Part shown: piece by piece, positions 1 to 7,475 of the stretch | Layout: the number at the start of each line of letters is the position of its first letter | Position numbering within the stretch: position 1 is the stretch's first letter | Assembly: GCA_002427325.1 (NCBI GenBank) | Contig: DIQS01000070.1 | Location: 29,968-39,792 of the forward strand | DNA: 9,825 nucleotides | Direction: 5' to 3' | From: Cloacimonetes bacterium UBA5456 | Lineage (GTDB): Bacteria > Cloacimonadota > Cloacimonadia > Cloacimonadales > Cloacimonadaceae | The notes under the pieces: model-generated | What the model saw: only the letters and a program-made list of their open reading frames with translations | The model's database searches: none | What the model was told of the DNA's origin: nothing | Position numbers and translations under genes: made by a program

Positions 1-61
1 ATGATGTGGTCATGATATGGTCATCACCATGAGCGCATCATGAGCGGAGCTTGAGCTGTAT
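1..61. repeat. Degenerate 11-base periodic repeat
   Basis: From base 7 the sequence divides into consecutive 11-base units. The first two (7-17, 18-28) both begin TGGTCAT. The next two (29-39, 40-50) both begin ATGAGCG. The fifth (51-61) begins TTGAGC. Short inverted repeats are superimposed: ATGGT at 17-21 with ACCAT at 26-30, and ATGATG at 1-6 with CATCAT at 36-41. This resembles part of an intergenic repeat element, but the family is not recognised and the left edge is cut by the window. The period is seen in the sequence; calling it a repeat element is inference. Confidence 0.4.
7..18 (+). repeat. Left copy of 12-base direct repeat at window ends
   Basis: The 12-mer TGGTCATGATAT occurs here and again as the last 12 bases of the window (9814-9825), in the same orientation. 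The right copy is cut off at its 3' side, so the true repeat may be longer. It lies in non-coding sequence at both sites. Confidence 0.5.
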
Positions 62-147
62 CCAATAGGGAAGCAAGGACTTATGGGCTTATTTGATTTG
101 GAAATGACTGTGTGCTGATATTTTCTCTTAAAAAAGGGAAAAATGAC

Positions 148-1464
148 TCAGGTAATTTGCCCTAATTGAGCCCTCAGACAATCCAGCGAACGCTCTGCTA
201 AAAGCAAGCGTTTTTGCTTCTTATCGCGCATTCTTGTGTCGCCGGCGGGGAGTATGCCAAAGTTTGCATTGACGGGGGAAAAGCGTCCTTTTTGCGGTGT
301 CTCCGTGAGTCTGCGCCAGACCTGCCCTAAGATTGTCTCCTTTGGCAGTTCTTTGAGTTTGCCGCTGATGATCTGCGCAACGAGCAAACCCGTGGCGATG
401 CTTTCCATATAACCTTCCACTCCGGCAAGCTGACCGGCGATGAAGACCTCGTGATTTGCTTTCAGCGAGAGATCGGGGTTAAAGATCGTTGGCGCATTGA
501 GATAGCTGTTTCGATGGATGGAGCCAAAGCGCAGGAAGTCAGCGTTTTCCAGGCCGGGAATGAGTCGGAATATGCGCCTCTGTTCGGGATAGCGGAGCAT
601 GGTCTGACAGCCCACGAGGTTATAGGCGGTTTTGTCCTTATTTTCGGCGCGTAATTGAATCACGGCAAAGGGTTTATCATCGCTACCGGGTGCTTCGAGT
701 CCCATGGGTCGCATCACGCCATGGCGTAGGGTGTCTATGCCGCGCTTTGCGAGCTCTTCGATGGGGATGCAATTCTCATAAAATGAGAAGTTTAGCTCTT
801 TAAAGAATTCATTCTCAAACTCGCGGGCTTCATGTTTTTCGCCTTCTAAAAGTGCTTGCACAAAGTCTAAGTATTCATCCTTCGAGAATGCACAATTCAG
901 ATAGTCTGCCTCACCTTTGTCATAGCGCGTTTTGGCATAAACCTTTGTAAAATCAATAGAATCGGCATCGATGATGGGGGCGATGGCATCAAAGAAAAAG
1001 AGCTGATTTTCGCCTAAAAGCTGTGCGAGATTTGCCATCAATCTATCGGAGGTGAGCGGGCCGCTGGCAACGATGCACGTGCCGTCCGGGATTTCTGTGA
1101 TTTCCTCGCGGATGAGGCGGATGTTATCATCCTTCAAAATGCGCTCTTGGACAGCGTTTGCAAAGAGTTCGCGATCAACGGCGAGGGCTTGTCCGGCGGG
1201 CACGCTATGCTCTTTGGCAATCTCTAAGAGTCGGCATCCGAGTAGTTCGAGCTCGGCTTTAAGAAGACCAGCGCCGGTGTCGTGTCGGAAAGATTTGAGG
1301 CTATTGCTGCAAACGAGTTCAGCTAAGCTATCACTTTGATGTGCAGGAGTTTGCACGATTGGTCTCATCTCATAAAGGCTCACTTTCCAGCCCATTTCTG
1401 AGAGCTGTAAAGCGGCCTCACAACCGGAAAGTCCGCCGCCAATGACGTGCACGTGTTTGTTCAT
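148..1464 (-). CDS. trmFO: TrmFO, folate- and FAD-dependent tRNA m5U54 methyltransferase
   Basis: TrmFO uses methylenetetrahydrofolate and reduced FAD to methylate uridine 54 in the T-loop of tRNA, in the cytoplasm. The 438-residue product has the usual family length. An N-terminal FAD-binding motif (VIGGGLSGCEAA, residues 7-18) is followed by YEMRP (31-35) and ELVCSNSLKS (49-58), which are typical of TrmFO. The two family cysteines are C52 and C232 (in ENCIPIEELAKRG), matching C53 and C226 of the Bacillus enzyme. The C-terminal part has IAGQLAGVEGYMESIATG (342-359) and NANFGILP. The start lies 5 bases after the stop of the DUF4340 gene. No good Shine-Dalgarno is near, so translation is probably coupled to that gene. 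It is the last gene of the block and has no obvious link to transport. A paralogue, RlmFO, acts on 23S rRNA in Mycoplasma, but the SAM-dependent enzyme upstream makes the tRNA role more likely here. Confidence 0.96.
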   Translation of the reverse strand: MNKHVHVIGGGLSGCEAALQLSEMGWKVSLYEMRPIVQTPAHQSDSLAELVCSNSLKSFRHDTGAGLLKAELELLGCRLLEIAKEHSVPAGQALAVDRELFANAVQERILKDDNIRLIREEITEIPDGTCIVASGPLTSDRLMANLAQLLGENQLFFFDAIAPIIDADSIDFTKVYAKTRYDKGEADYLNCAFSKDEYLDFVQALLEGEKHEAREFENEFFKELNFSFYENCIPIEELAKRGIDTLRHGVMRPMGLEAPGSDDKPFAVIQLRAENKDKTAYNLVGCQTMLRYPEQRRIFRLIPGLENADFLRFGSIHRNSYLNAPTIFNPDLSLKANHEVFIAGQLAGVEGYMESIATGLLVAQIISGKLKELPKETILGQVWRRLTETPQKGRFSPVNANFGILPAGDTRMRDKKQKRLLLAERSLDCLRAQLGQIT

Positions 1465-1469
1465 TTGTT

Positions 1470-2393
1470 TTAGAAGAACGGGGCTTCCTGAAATGCTTGC
1501 GGAGCTCGCGTAAAACGGTTTATCGTGTCGTGCGAAACGTGGTGTATGATGCTGAAATCGTCATCTTTAACCATCATGCTCGTATTCTCATCAAAGCGGG
1601 CAAAACTGATCTTGGTGGTCTTTTTATCCGTCGTCTTGATCCACACCGTTGCGATAGGCTCGTCAAATTTTCTGATCATGTCCTCATTTTGGTCTGTATC
1701 AAGGATATAGCTACTGAAGTGTTGCAGGATGCTGATGATCTTGGTCAGGGCATAGTTATTGAATAATACATCGAATTCCTGTCTGGAATCCTTAAATTTC
1801 CAGCCCGATGAGTCTTGCGTAAGAACATAACTATTAAGAAGATGCTTGACTTCAATGCTCTCCAGCTCCTCTTCCATGATGCGCAGGATCAGCGGATTTC
1901 GCCAGCGCGACATTTCGGGGAAATACATCGAGAACACCTTGCTTTTGACCTGATATATCTCGGTTTGATCGGCAAAGCGGAAGTAGTCCCAAGCCTTGCC
2001 CAGGTTGCTGAAGAGCAGGTGTGTGCTTTGTTTGCCTGCAGAGATGCGGATGTGCAGGGCTTCGTGATCTTCCAAAGAGTAGCGTTTCAGTCCTTCCGGA
2101 GTGTTGCTGACGGGGCTGATCGGATATTTGGCGGCTACCACATCGGCAAAAAAGCTGTTCACGATGAGACTATCTGCGTCCCAAACCAAGACACCGTGAA
2201 CCTCCCAGCCTTTGTCCGATTTGACAAGTTTCACCGTGTCATATTCATCCCAAATCTCGATCATATCAATGCGATCGGGATTCAGCTTAATCAAATCAGC
2301 GTCTTTCTCTTGCGGCTTTTTGAGGGTGAGAAAAACGTATATCCCCATGAGTATCAAGAGGATGACAAGCAAAATAAGTCTATTCTTTTTCAT
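1470..2393 (-). CDS. DUF4340 domain protein, membrane-anchored partner of Gld-type ABC system
   Basis: The 307-residue product has one N-terminal membrane segment (about residues 4-24, after MKKNR) and a long soluble part expected outside the inner membrane. The soluble part shows the alternating strands and the SRWRNPLIL-type segment seen in DUF4340 proteins. These are commonly encoded beside GldG-like proteins in uncharacterised ABC systems. No catalytic motif is visible. I chose the ATG at 2393 because the membrane anchor follows it at once and AGGA lies 9 bases upstream. The frame stays open upstream to an ATG at 2444, which would add 17 polar residues and overlap the preceding gene by 65 bases. 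With the chosen start the overlap with the GldG-like gene is 14 bases, which implies translational coupling. A structural or substrate-handling role on the periplasmic face is inference; the family has no established biochemical function that I know of. Confidence 0.8.
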   Translation of the reverse strand: MKKNRLILLVILLILMGIYVFLTLKKPQEKDADLIKLNPDRIDMIEIWDEYDTVKLVKSDKGWEVHGVLVWDADSLIVNSFFADVVAAKYPISPVSNTPEGLKRYSLEDHEALHIRISAGKQSTHLLFSNLGKAWDYFRFADQTEIYQVKSKVFSMYFPEMSRWRNPLILRIMEEELESIEVKHLLNSYVLTQDSSGWKFKDSRQEFDVLFNNYALTKIISILQHFSSYILDTDQNEDMIRKFDEPIATVWIKTTDKKTTKISFARFDENTSMMVKDDDFSIIHHVSHDTINRFTRAPQAFQEAPFF

Positions 2394-3951
2394 CTGCCAT
2401 GATCCTGAGCTTAATCTTTCGCTTGAATGCTGCAAAAAGCGCAATCAAGACGAGAATGATGGAGGGTAAAAGGATGAAAATCACTTTCATGACGGTCTTT
2501 ACGGCCTGTTCTGTCTTGACCGTGCTGCGCCATTCAGAGAAAGTTTTTTGAACATAATATCTGACGCTGAGCAAAGGCGTGGAGAGGTGACGATTGCGAA
2601 TCTTCATCATCGAATCTCTGCCGATGCTATAGTCAATCGCGTTCAGGACGACGTTCCCGCGCTCTGCGAATTCTCTCTTGTCTGTGTCCATCACCAATTC
2701 CTTATCACCAAAGAGGATGACGCTGGTCTTGGGTGATTTGGCGATGAAGCTCGGACGTGTGGAAAAAGTGTCGTTATTGGCAAAATAGCTCTCAAATTCG
2801 CCTTTTGTCTCGGCGGCGAGGATGATGGGCCCTAAGGTATAGTCCATGGGGTCTGCATTGGTGAACATTTCTTGGCTTATCTGAAAGTTCGGTGCGGGCA
2901 TGACTTCCGAGTAATTACTCGTGGTCAAAATTGGTTGAAATTCAAGGATGTCTGGGCGGCTAAAGCTAATCCCATTTGCCAGATAGAAGATGATGTTGTG
3001 CAGGCCTCGGCTGACTGGGTGTGTGCTGCCATTGAGAATGGGATACATGGGATAATGTAGGTAAGTCCCTACTCCGACAGACTGTTGGTCGCAATTAATG
3101 TCCATGGCGATGTCGTCACTGATCTTGAAACCATAATGTTCCAAGAGATCGAAGATGTTGCTGTTTATGATGTTTAGCTGGTATCCGTCTGTATGCACTT
3201 TGTCTTGCAAAAAGACGAGCTTTCCGCCGCGCATGAGGAATTGATCGAGTCTGTAAAGTTGTTCTATTTCAAGATCGAAAATTGTCCCATTGAAGAGCAA
3301 TGCATCTGCTTTGGGAAGAGGCTCTTGCAAGTCAATCATGTCCACGATGTAGTTCATTTTCAGCAGGCGAGCGAACACGTCCTTATTCTGATAATAATAG
3401 ACCGAATCGGCATAAGCGATAACACGAGGCATATCCTTTTGGATCAGAGATTGCATGCGCAAAGTCATCTCATATTCGAGGCGCGGCTCGATTGACGGCA
3501 TGAGGTCAAAACTCTCTATGCGTCCTTGATATTCAAAGACAACGCCGAAGATAACTTCTTTGGGGATAATCTGATCGCCCTCATAGACGGGGAAGCGAGC
3601 CCTGCGAAGACCGCTGCTCATTGCGATACTATAAAGTTCGTCTTGGGTGGGCGGTTTCACGTATTCGAAGCGTAGTTTTCCGCGGCTTGAGAGTTGATAT
3701 TCTCGCAAGAGGTCGGCGGCGTAGCGATTGAGATTGTTGAGCTCTGCCGGTAAATCCTTGGAGCTGACAATCCTGACTAACATCACGTCGTCCAGGGAAC
3801 GCATGAGTTCTTTGCTACTCTTGCTGAGGCTATATGCTTTGTCTTTCGAGATATCCCAACGCAAAGTCACCAAGGTGCTGATGAGCAAGATGAGCAGCGC
3901 TATCCCGATCTTTAGGCCCAAACTGCTGATGTTTCCAAGCTTCTTTGTCAT
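2380..3951 (-). CDS. GldG-like ABC transporter auxiliary protein
   Basis: The 523-residue protein matches the GldG / ABC_transp_aux type. It has an N-terminal membrane helix (about 11-30), then the characteristic stretch RWDISKDKAYSLSKSSKELM (31-50) and a predicted strand with VRIVSSKDLP. A large periplasmic region follows, and a C-terminal helix (about 487-509) is followed by the basic residues KRKIK. The central part has the GATase/ThuA-like flavour of the family (ALLFNGTIFDLEIEQLYRLDQFLMRGGKLVFL, split over roughly 210-250). In Flavobacterium, GldG works with GldA and GldF and is needed for gliding, but related sets are widespread in non-gliding bacteria, so gliding should not be assumed. 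The start is 3 bases after the permease stop, with AGGAG 9 bases upstream of the ATG. Family assignment is firm; the transported substrate is unknown. Confidence 0.88.
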   Translation of the reverse strand: MTKKLGNISSLGLKIGIALLILLISTLVTLRWDISKDKAYSLSKSSKELMRSLDDVMLVRIVSSKDLPAELNNLNRYAADLLREYQLSSRGKLRFEYVKPPTQDELYSIAMSSGLRRARFPVYEGDQIIPKEVIFGVVFEYQGRIESFDLMPSIEPRLEYEMTLRMQSLIQKDMPRVIAYADSVYYYQNKDVFARLLKMNYIVDMIDLQEPLPKADALLFNGTIFDLEIEQLYRLDQFLMRGGKLVFLQDKVHTDGYQLNIINSNIFDLLEHYGFKISDDIAMDINCDQQSVGVGTYLHYPMYPILNGSTHPVSRGLHNIIFYLANGISFSRPDILEFQPILTTSNYSEVMPAPNFQISQEMFTNADPMDYTLGPIILAAETKGEFESYFANNDTFSTRPSFIAKSPKTSVILFGDKELVMDTDKREFAERGNVVLNAIDYSIGRDSMMKIRNRHLSTPLLSVRYYVQKTFSEWRSTVKTEQAVKTVMKVIFILLPSIILVLIALFAAFKRKIKLRIMADEKE

Positions 3952-3954
3952 CTT

Positions 3955-4677
3955 CTATCGCTCCTGCAAGAGGTTTTGGGCTTGTAACTTAAACTCTGCC
4001 AAGAATGAGAAGATCAGGCTGCAAGCAAGGAAAAAGAGCAGATCACGCAGGTCTAAAACTCCACGCAAAAAGCTCGCTAGATGGTGGTCAAAGCTGAAGA
4101 ATTGCAAGTAGCGGACCATGGAAAGAGGCATGAGCATAATCACGAATTTTATGGCATAGAAAAAGCCGGAAATCACTAATGCAATCACAAATGCCTGTAT
4201 CTGATTCTCATGCAAACTGCTGGCAAATATGCCGATGCTGATATAACAGAGCCCGGCGAGCATCATGCCGGCAAAGCCGAGGAGGTTTGCACCATGGTCA
4301 AAGTTCATTCCCATCGTGGCGACAACAATATAGAATATAGCAGTAAAAGAAAGCAGGGTGAGCAGTTGGAAGAAGGCCGCCAATATCTTGCCCCAAACGA
4401 TGTGTATGAGCCGGATGGGCATGGTAAATAGTATCTCCATGGTGCCGCTGTGTTGCTCACGGGCGATGCTGCCCATCGTGAGGGCTGGGATAAACAACAC
4501 AAAAAGAGCGTGGATTATCTCGTAATAGCTTCTTAGCCCAGCGTCGCCTATCTTGAAGACAATGGTGGAATATGCTGCGCCGCCGATGATTAGGAAGAGG
4601 ATATAGACTATGTAGGACGAGATCGAGCGCATTGCAAGCTGGTATTCTTTGAAGGCAATGGTGAAAATCGTTCTCAT
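3955..4677 (-). CDS. ABC-2 type permease, GldF-like
   Basis: This is the membrane subunit of the ABC system. The 240-residue product has six likely membrane helices (roughly 18-38, 52-70, 98-121, 131-153, 160-183, 211-228). After the second helix comes the ABC-2 family signature GSIAREQHSGTMEILFTMPI (69-88), followed by WGKILAAF. Near the C-terminus, YLQFFSFDHHLASFLRGVLDLRDLLFFL is typical of the GldF branch: an F/Y-rich segment, then xGxxDxRDxxFF. The ATG overlaps the stop of the ATPase gene in an ATGA (4 bases), and the GldG-like gene follows after 3 bases, so the three proteins are probably made together. With only six helices, a homodimer per complex is expected from what is known of ABC-2 half-permeases. 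Sure of the family; the substrate cannot be inferred. Confidence 0.9.
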   Translation of the reverse strand: MRTIFTIAFKEYQLAMRSISSYIVYILFLIIGGAAYSTIVFKIGDAGLRSYYEIIHALFVLFIPALTMGSIAREQHSGTMEILFTMPIRLIHIVWGKILAAFFQLLTLLSFTAIFYIVVATMGMNFDHGANLLGFAGMMLAGLCYISIGIFASSLHENQIQAFVIALVISGFFYAIKFVIMLMPLSMVRYLQFFSFDHHLASFLRGVLDLRDLLFFLACSLIFSFLAEFKLQAQNLLQER

Positions 4678-5777
4678 AATTCCTCTCCTTCGCTGGGTGT
4701 TTCAGCATCGTCAATATCGTCGGACTCAATGTGCAATTCAGCCTCTTCTATTTCCTCAGGCTCGACGGGCTCATAGTCTTCTTCTTCAATCATATCCGAG
4801 CCTGCATATTCATCTTCCAATGCGCCATCTTCATCAAAGAGAGAACCTGTCTCCTTCTTGGTGAGGTCGTGGAAAATCTCTTCAAGGCTCACCTTTTGGA
4901 CGAATAGCGAGGTCAATATCCAGCCTCTAATGGCGATGAAACGGGCAAGTTCTCGGCGAAGGTTCTCTTCCGGGGATTGCTCTATCTTGAACATCATGCC
5001 ATCGGCTGTCTTCTCTTCTGAGACCAATACTGCAGAGGGATTGGCGGCATAAAAGTCCGTGAGGTCTATGTCATCTCCTTCGATCTCGAGCACGAGCATC
5101 TCTTTGTCGCTGAGATGTTTGCCGAGGTTTTCAATGTCGTCGTCTGCGGCGATCTTGCCCTTGTTTATGATCACCACTCTATCGCAAACGGCTTGCACTT
5201 CCTGCATGATGTGAGAGGAGAGTATGACGGTCTTTTCTTTGCCGAGCTCTTTAATAAGCTCACGTATTTCAATGATTTGATTTGGGTCTAAGCCGCTGGT
5301 AGGCTCGTCTAAGATCAGGATTTCGGGGTCATGCAGGATGGCTTGAGCGATGCCCACTCTCTGACGATAGCCCTTCGAGAGCGTGCCAATCTTTTGCGTG
5401 ATAACATCTTCCAAGCCACAACTGCTGACTACGAAGTCCTTTCTGGCAGCATATTCTTCGGCTTTCATCTTCCTAAGATCTGCATAATAACGCAGGGCTT
5501 CGAAGACATACATATCATCGTAAAGCGCATTGTGTTCAGGGAGATAGCCTATCTTGCGCGCATTGGCGATGGGGTCGGCAAAGACGTCTTTCCCGTCGAT
5601 AAAGATACTGCCGGTATTGGGTTGCAGATAGCCGACCATCATCTTCATGGTTGTGGTCTTCCCTGCGCCATTTGGTCCCAGAAAGCCGGTGATCTTGCCG
5701 CTATAGATATCCAAACTGATGTCGTCAACGGCGCGCAGATCCCCAAAAGACCTGCTTAAATTTCGTATTTCTATCAT
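4674..5777 (-). CDS. ABC transporter ATPase, GldA-like, with acidic C-terminal tail
   Basis: This is the cytoplasmic motor of the ABC system. Motifs in order are Walker A GPNGAGKT (34-41), Q-loop region YLPEHNALYDDM (78-89, Glu where Gln is usual), signature LSKGYRQRVGIAQA (133-146), Walker B ILILDEPTSGLDP (153-165) and H-loop H189. Residues 225-305 form a C-terminal domain like that of other ABC-2 ATPases, ending at SLEEIFHDLTKK. The family usually stops there, at about 300-310 residues. Here a further ~57 residues follow, and 27 of the last 53 are Asp or Glu with no Lys or Arg. The gene follows the adaptor after 24 bases, with GGAG about 13 bases before the ATG, and overlaps the permease gene by 4 bases. 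The tail is read directly from an intact frame running into the permease gene, so a frameshift is unlikely. Its function is unknown. Confidence 0.93.
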   Translation of the reverse strand: MIEIRNLSRSFGDLRAVDDISLDIYSGKITGFLGPNGAGKTTTMKMMVGYLQPNTGSIFIDGKDVFADPIANARKIGYLPEHNALYDDMYVFEALRYYADLRKMKAEEYAARKDFVVSSCGLEDVITQKIGTLSKGYRQRVGIAQAILHDPEILILDEPTSGLDPNQIIEIRELIKELGKEKTVILSSHIMQEVQAVCDRVVIINKGKIAADDDIENLGKHLSDKEMLVLEIEGDDIDLTDFYAANPSAVLVSEEKTADGMMFKIEQSPEENLRRELARFIAIRGWILTSLFVQKVSLEEIFHDLTKKETGSLFDEDGALEDEYAGSDMIEEEDYEPVEPEEIEEAELHIESDDIDDAETPSEGEEL

Positions 5778-5801
5778 AATCTAATAAAAGCTCCGGGCTG
5801 A

Positions 5802-6941
5802 TTACATCATAAACTGCATTGTTTTCTGCTTGCCGGGTTCAGAGAGCATGATCTTGTCTCCTTCGGCGAGTCCAGAGATGACTTCCACCATCTGAAAGTC
5901 GTTTGCTCCCAAGCGGATGGGCGTGGGAATGGGCTCAGCATCTGTCTTCCCTTCTTCGTTTTTTGGCATGAGATAGACAATGTCTTGGTTAAAATCATCT
6001 GCAAAAACCGCTCCAATCGGGATAATAATCACGTTTTCGCGGCTCTCACCTTGGATGCTCAGAGCAGCGGTCATGCCGGGCTTTGCCTTCTGACCTTCAG
6101 CGTTGATGCTGATTTGAACCGGGAAAACCTTGGCATTGCTGATAGTGGTTGCCTTAGGTGCGATCTTTGTGATCTTGCCGCTGAAGTTCTCATAAGGATA
6201 GGCGTCCAGCTTAATTTCAGCGAATTGCCCAAGTCTAAATTTGGAGATATCCACCTCGTTGATATTGGATTTCACCATCATTTTTGAGAGATCGGCAATC
6301 TCCATGAGAACGGTTCCTTCGCCATAGGTATTGATACTGGAAGTAACCATTTCGCCTTCGTTTACGTTGCGTTTGATCACCGTTCCCGTGGCGGTGGCAT
6401 ACATATGCACAACCTTCCCCGGAACGTCCAAATCGCTGATCATTTCATATTGTCTTTCGGCTTGTGCGTGCTGGATTTGCGCCTCAAAAAGCTGCTCTTC
6501 AGCCTTGTCATAATCATCTTGCGAGATGTATTCTTTGGCCAGAAGCTCGGCTTTATCTTCGATATTTTTCTGCGCACGATCCAGGGCGAGAGCGGCGCGT
6601 TCGAGGCTGGCTTTGGTGTTGAATAGCGTGTTTGCCTGATTGTAATCCGGTTCGATATCAGCGAGGATGTCACCTATCTTAACTACATCGTTTTCATCCA
6701 CATAGAGCTTCACGACTTTGCCGGACACACGGGATTTTTGGGCAACCACACTTTCCGGCTGAACCTCACCGGTGATGTCAATTTTGGCGTCGATATCGCC
6801 ATATTTAACTTCATAATAATCGTCAGAACCCGCTTCAGCGAGAGGGTTTACACTAATCTTCTTATTGCTGCAGCGTCCTATGATCACAAAGATCAAGATC
6901 AAGACGACGATGCCGAGGATTATGAGCCATTTTTTACGCAT
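5802..6941 (-). CDS. MacA/HlyD-like periplasmic adaptor subunit of an efflux or export system
   Basis: This is a membrane-fusion (adaptor) protein linking an inner-membrane transporter to the outer membrane or periplasm. The 379-residue product begins with an uncleaved-looking anchor (about residues 4-22, after MRKK). A split lipoyl domain (about 66-100 and 176-215, with VSGKVVKLYVDENDVVKIGDIL and ATATGTVIKRNVNEGEMV) brackets a short coiled-coil hairpin (about 104-170, rich in Ala, Glu, Gln). A beta-barrel (about 220-295) and a membrane-proximal domain (about 303-375, with VIIIPIGAVF and VISGLAEGDKIML) follow. I chose the ATG at 6941 because AAAGGA lies 9 bases upstream and the basic-hydrophobic anchor follows at once. 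An in-frame ATG at 6965 would add eight residues but has no ribosome binding site. The next gene encodes a Gld-type ATPase rather than MacB or an RND pump, which is unusual. No outer-membrane factor is in the window. Confidence 0.92.
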   Translation of the reverse strand: MRKKWLIILGIVVLILIFVIIGRCSNKKISVNPLAEAGSDDYYEVKYGDIDAKIDITGEVQPESVVAQKSRVSGKVVKLYVDENDVVKIGDILADIEPDYNQANTLFNTKASLERAALALDRAQKNIEDKAELLAKEYISQDDYDKAEEQLFEAQIQHAQAERQYEMISDLDVPGKVVHMYATATGTVIKRNVNEGEMVTSSINTYGEGTVLMEIADLSKMMVKSNINEVDISKFRLGQFAEIKLDAYPYENFSGKITKIAPKATTISNAKVFPVQISINAEGQKAKPGMTAALSIQGESRENVIIIPIGAVFADDFNQDIVYLMPKNEEGKTDAEPIPTPIRLGANDFQMVEVISGLAEGDKIMLSEPGKQKTMQFMM

Positions 6942-7019
6942 ATTACCTGTTCCTTTTGAACTCATTTGCTATACATGCAAGTCATTTATAGTGCCACAAA
7001 ATGTCAATTAAAAAGAAAT
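6942..7019 (-). promoter_or_regulatory. Weak candidate promoter before the adaptor-ABC block
   Basis: This 78-base gap is the only internal one of any size. On the minus strand it contains TATAAA (6985-6990), about 45 bases before the chosen adaptor start, and a perfect TTGACA (7002-7007). The spacer between them is only 11 bases, so they cannot act together as a sigma-70 pair. TATAAA with a poor -35 further upstream is possible. A short inverted repeat, TTGC with GCAA, lies at 6966-6980. A promoter here would allow the transporter block to be expressed apart from htpX. No terminator hairpin is visible after the lipoprotein gene, so read-through from upstream is also possible. Confidence 0.25.
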
Positions 7020-7475
7020 TCACTCTGATTCCGACTGAGTTCTGAAGCTTATCCACTGTTGATTTCCATAGATCATCCATCCATCTCTTTCATACTTCAA
7101 ATAGCTCATCCAGCCCTTAGTTTCAGGCTCGTTATAGCTTGCATTTTCGATAGATGAGGAATAGCGGTCGATGGTGTGAACGAGGGCATAATCACCATTC
7201 AATTCGATGTAGATGACGTCGATATCCAAAAGGGAAAATCGCCCCATTCTATTGATCAATTCTTGATTGAAGTGATAGGAAATATCGCCGTTATGAAGAT
7301 AGTTCCAATGCACTTTATCCATGATTCCGACGGTGTTTCCAAGACTGAAATCCAGCGCGATTTCATACATAAAATTGCGGATTTCCTTGCGATAGAGCGT
7401 GTCTGCATCGTCAAAATCGCAGCCGGAAATAAACAGCATTACAGCGATGAGGATGATGATCAAAAGCCTGTTCAT
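7020..7475 (-). CDS. Small lipoprotein of unknown function
   Basis: The 151-residue product begins with a lipoprotein signal peptide: MNR, a hydrophobic stretch (4-15) and a canonical lipobox ISGC, with the lipidated cysteine at C19. Residue +2 is Asp, which in enterobacteria retains lipoproteins at the inner membrane; whether that rule holds here is unknown. The mature part is about 130 residues, with helices first (RKEIRNFMYEIALDFSLGN) and then strands ending in YERDGWMIYGNQQWISF. This layout suggests an NTF2-like or cystatin-like fold, but that is a guess from pattern. I do not recognise the family. The ATG overlaps the stop of the methyltransferase gene by 4 bases (ATGA), so it is translationally coupled to it. 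A weak AGAAGAG precedes the start. It lies just before the adaptor gene and could belong functionally to the envelope system. Confidence 0.8.
   Translation of the reverse strand: MNRLLIIILIAVMLFISGCDFDDADTLYRKEIRNFMYEIALDFSLGNTVGIMDKVHWNYLHNGDISYHFNQELINRMGRFSLLDIDVIYIELNGDYALVHTIDRYSSSIENASYNEPETKGWMSYLKYERDGWMIYGNQQWISFRTQSESE

Larger units (their letters stand above)
1..147. other. Intergenic region downstream of trmFO
   Basis: No credible gene is visible here. The first ~60 bases form a degenerate repeat, described separately. The rest is AT-rich. At 121-142 there is an imperfect inverted repeat with 9-base arms, one mismatch and a 4-base loop, made almost wholly of A and T. It lies just past the trmFO stop, where an operon terminator would be expected. 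It is not followed by a U-run on the minus strand and has almost no G:C pairs, so it is a poor intrinsic terminator. Confidence 0.5.

Noticed and set aside
121..142. Possible intrinsic terminator after trmFO
   Set aside because: The 9-base arms have a mismatch and only two G:C pairs, and no U-run follows on the minus strand. The stem would be too weak, so it is mentioned only as an inverted repeat.
1815..2402. 195-codon open frame on the plus strand
   Set aside because: It lies opposite the DUF4340 gene and its translation has no recognisable domain. Its predicted product looks like an antisense reading of the coding strand, and no ribosome binding site or promoter precedes it.
2380..3951. 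Reading the GldG-like gene as proof of gliding motility
   Set aside because: GldA/F/G-like sets occur widely in non-gliding bacteria, and none of the core gliding genes (gldJ, gldK, gldL, gldM, gldN, sprA) is present in the window.
5535..5546. Glu in place of the Q-loop Gln in the ABC ATPase (residue 81)
   Set aside because: YLPE at this place is common in NatA/CcmA/GldA-type ABC-2 ATPases, so it is a subfamily trait and not a defect.
5331..5759. 142-codon open frame on the plus strand
   Set aside because: It is fully antisense to the ATPase gene across the Walker and signature motifs, so its openness is explained by codon constraints on the real gene.
6867..6878. Cysteine after the adaptor's membrane segment as a lipobox (IGRC)
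   Set aside because: Arg directly before the cysteine does not fit the lipobox, where Gly or Ala is expected, so an uncleaved membrane anchor is more likely.
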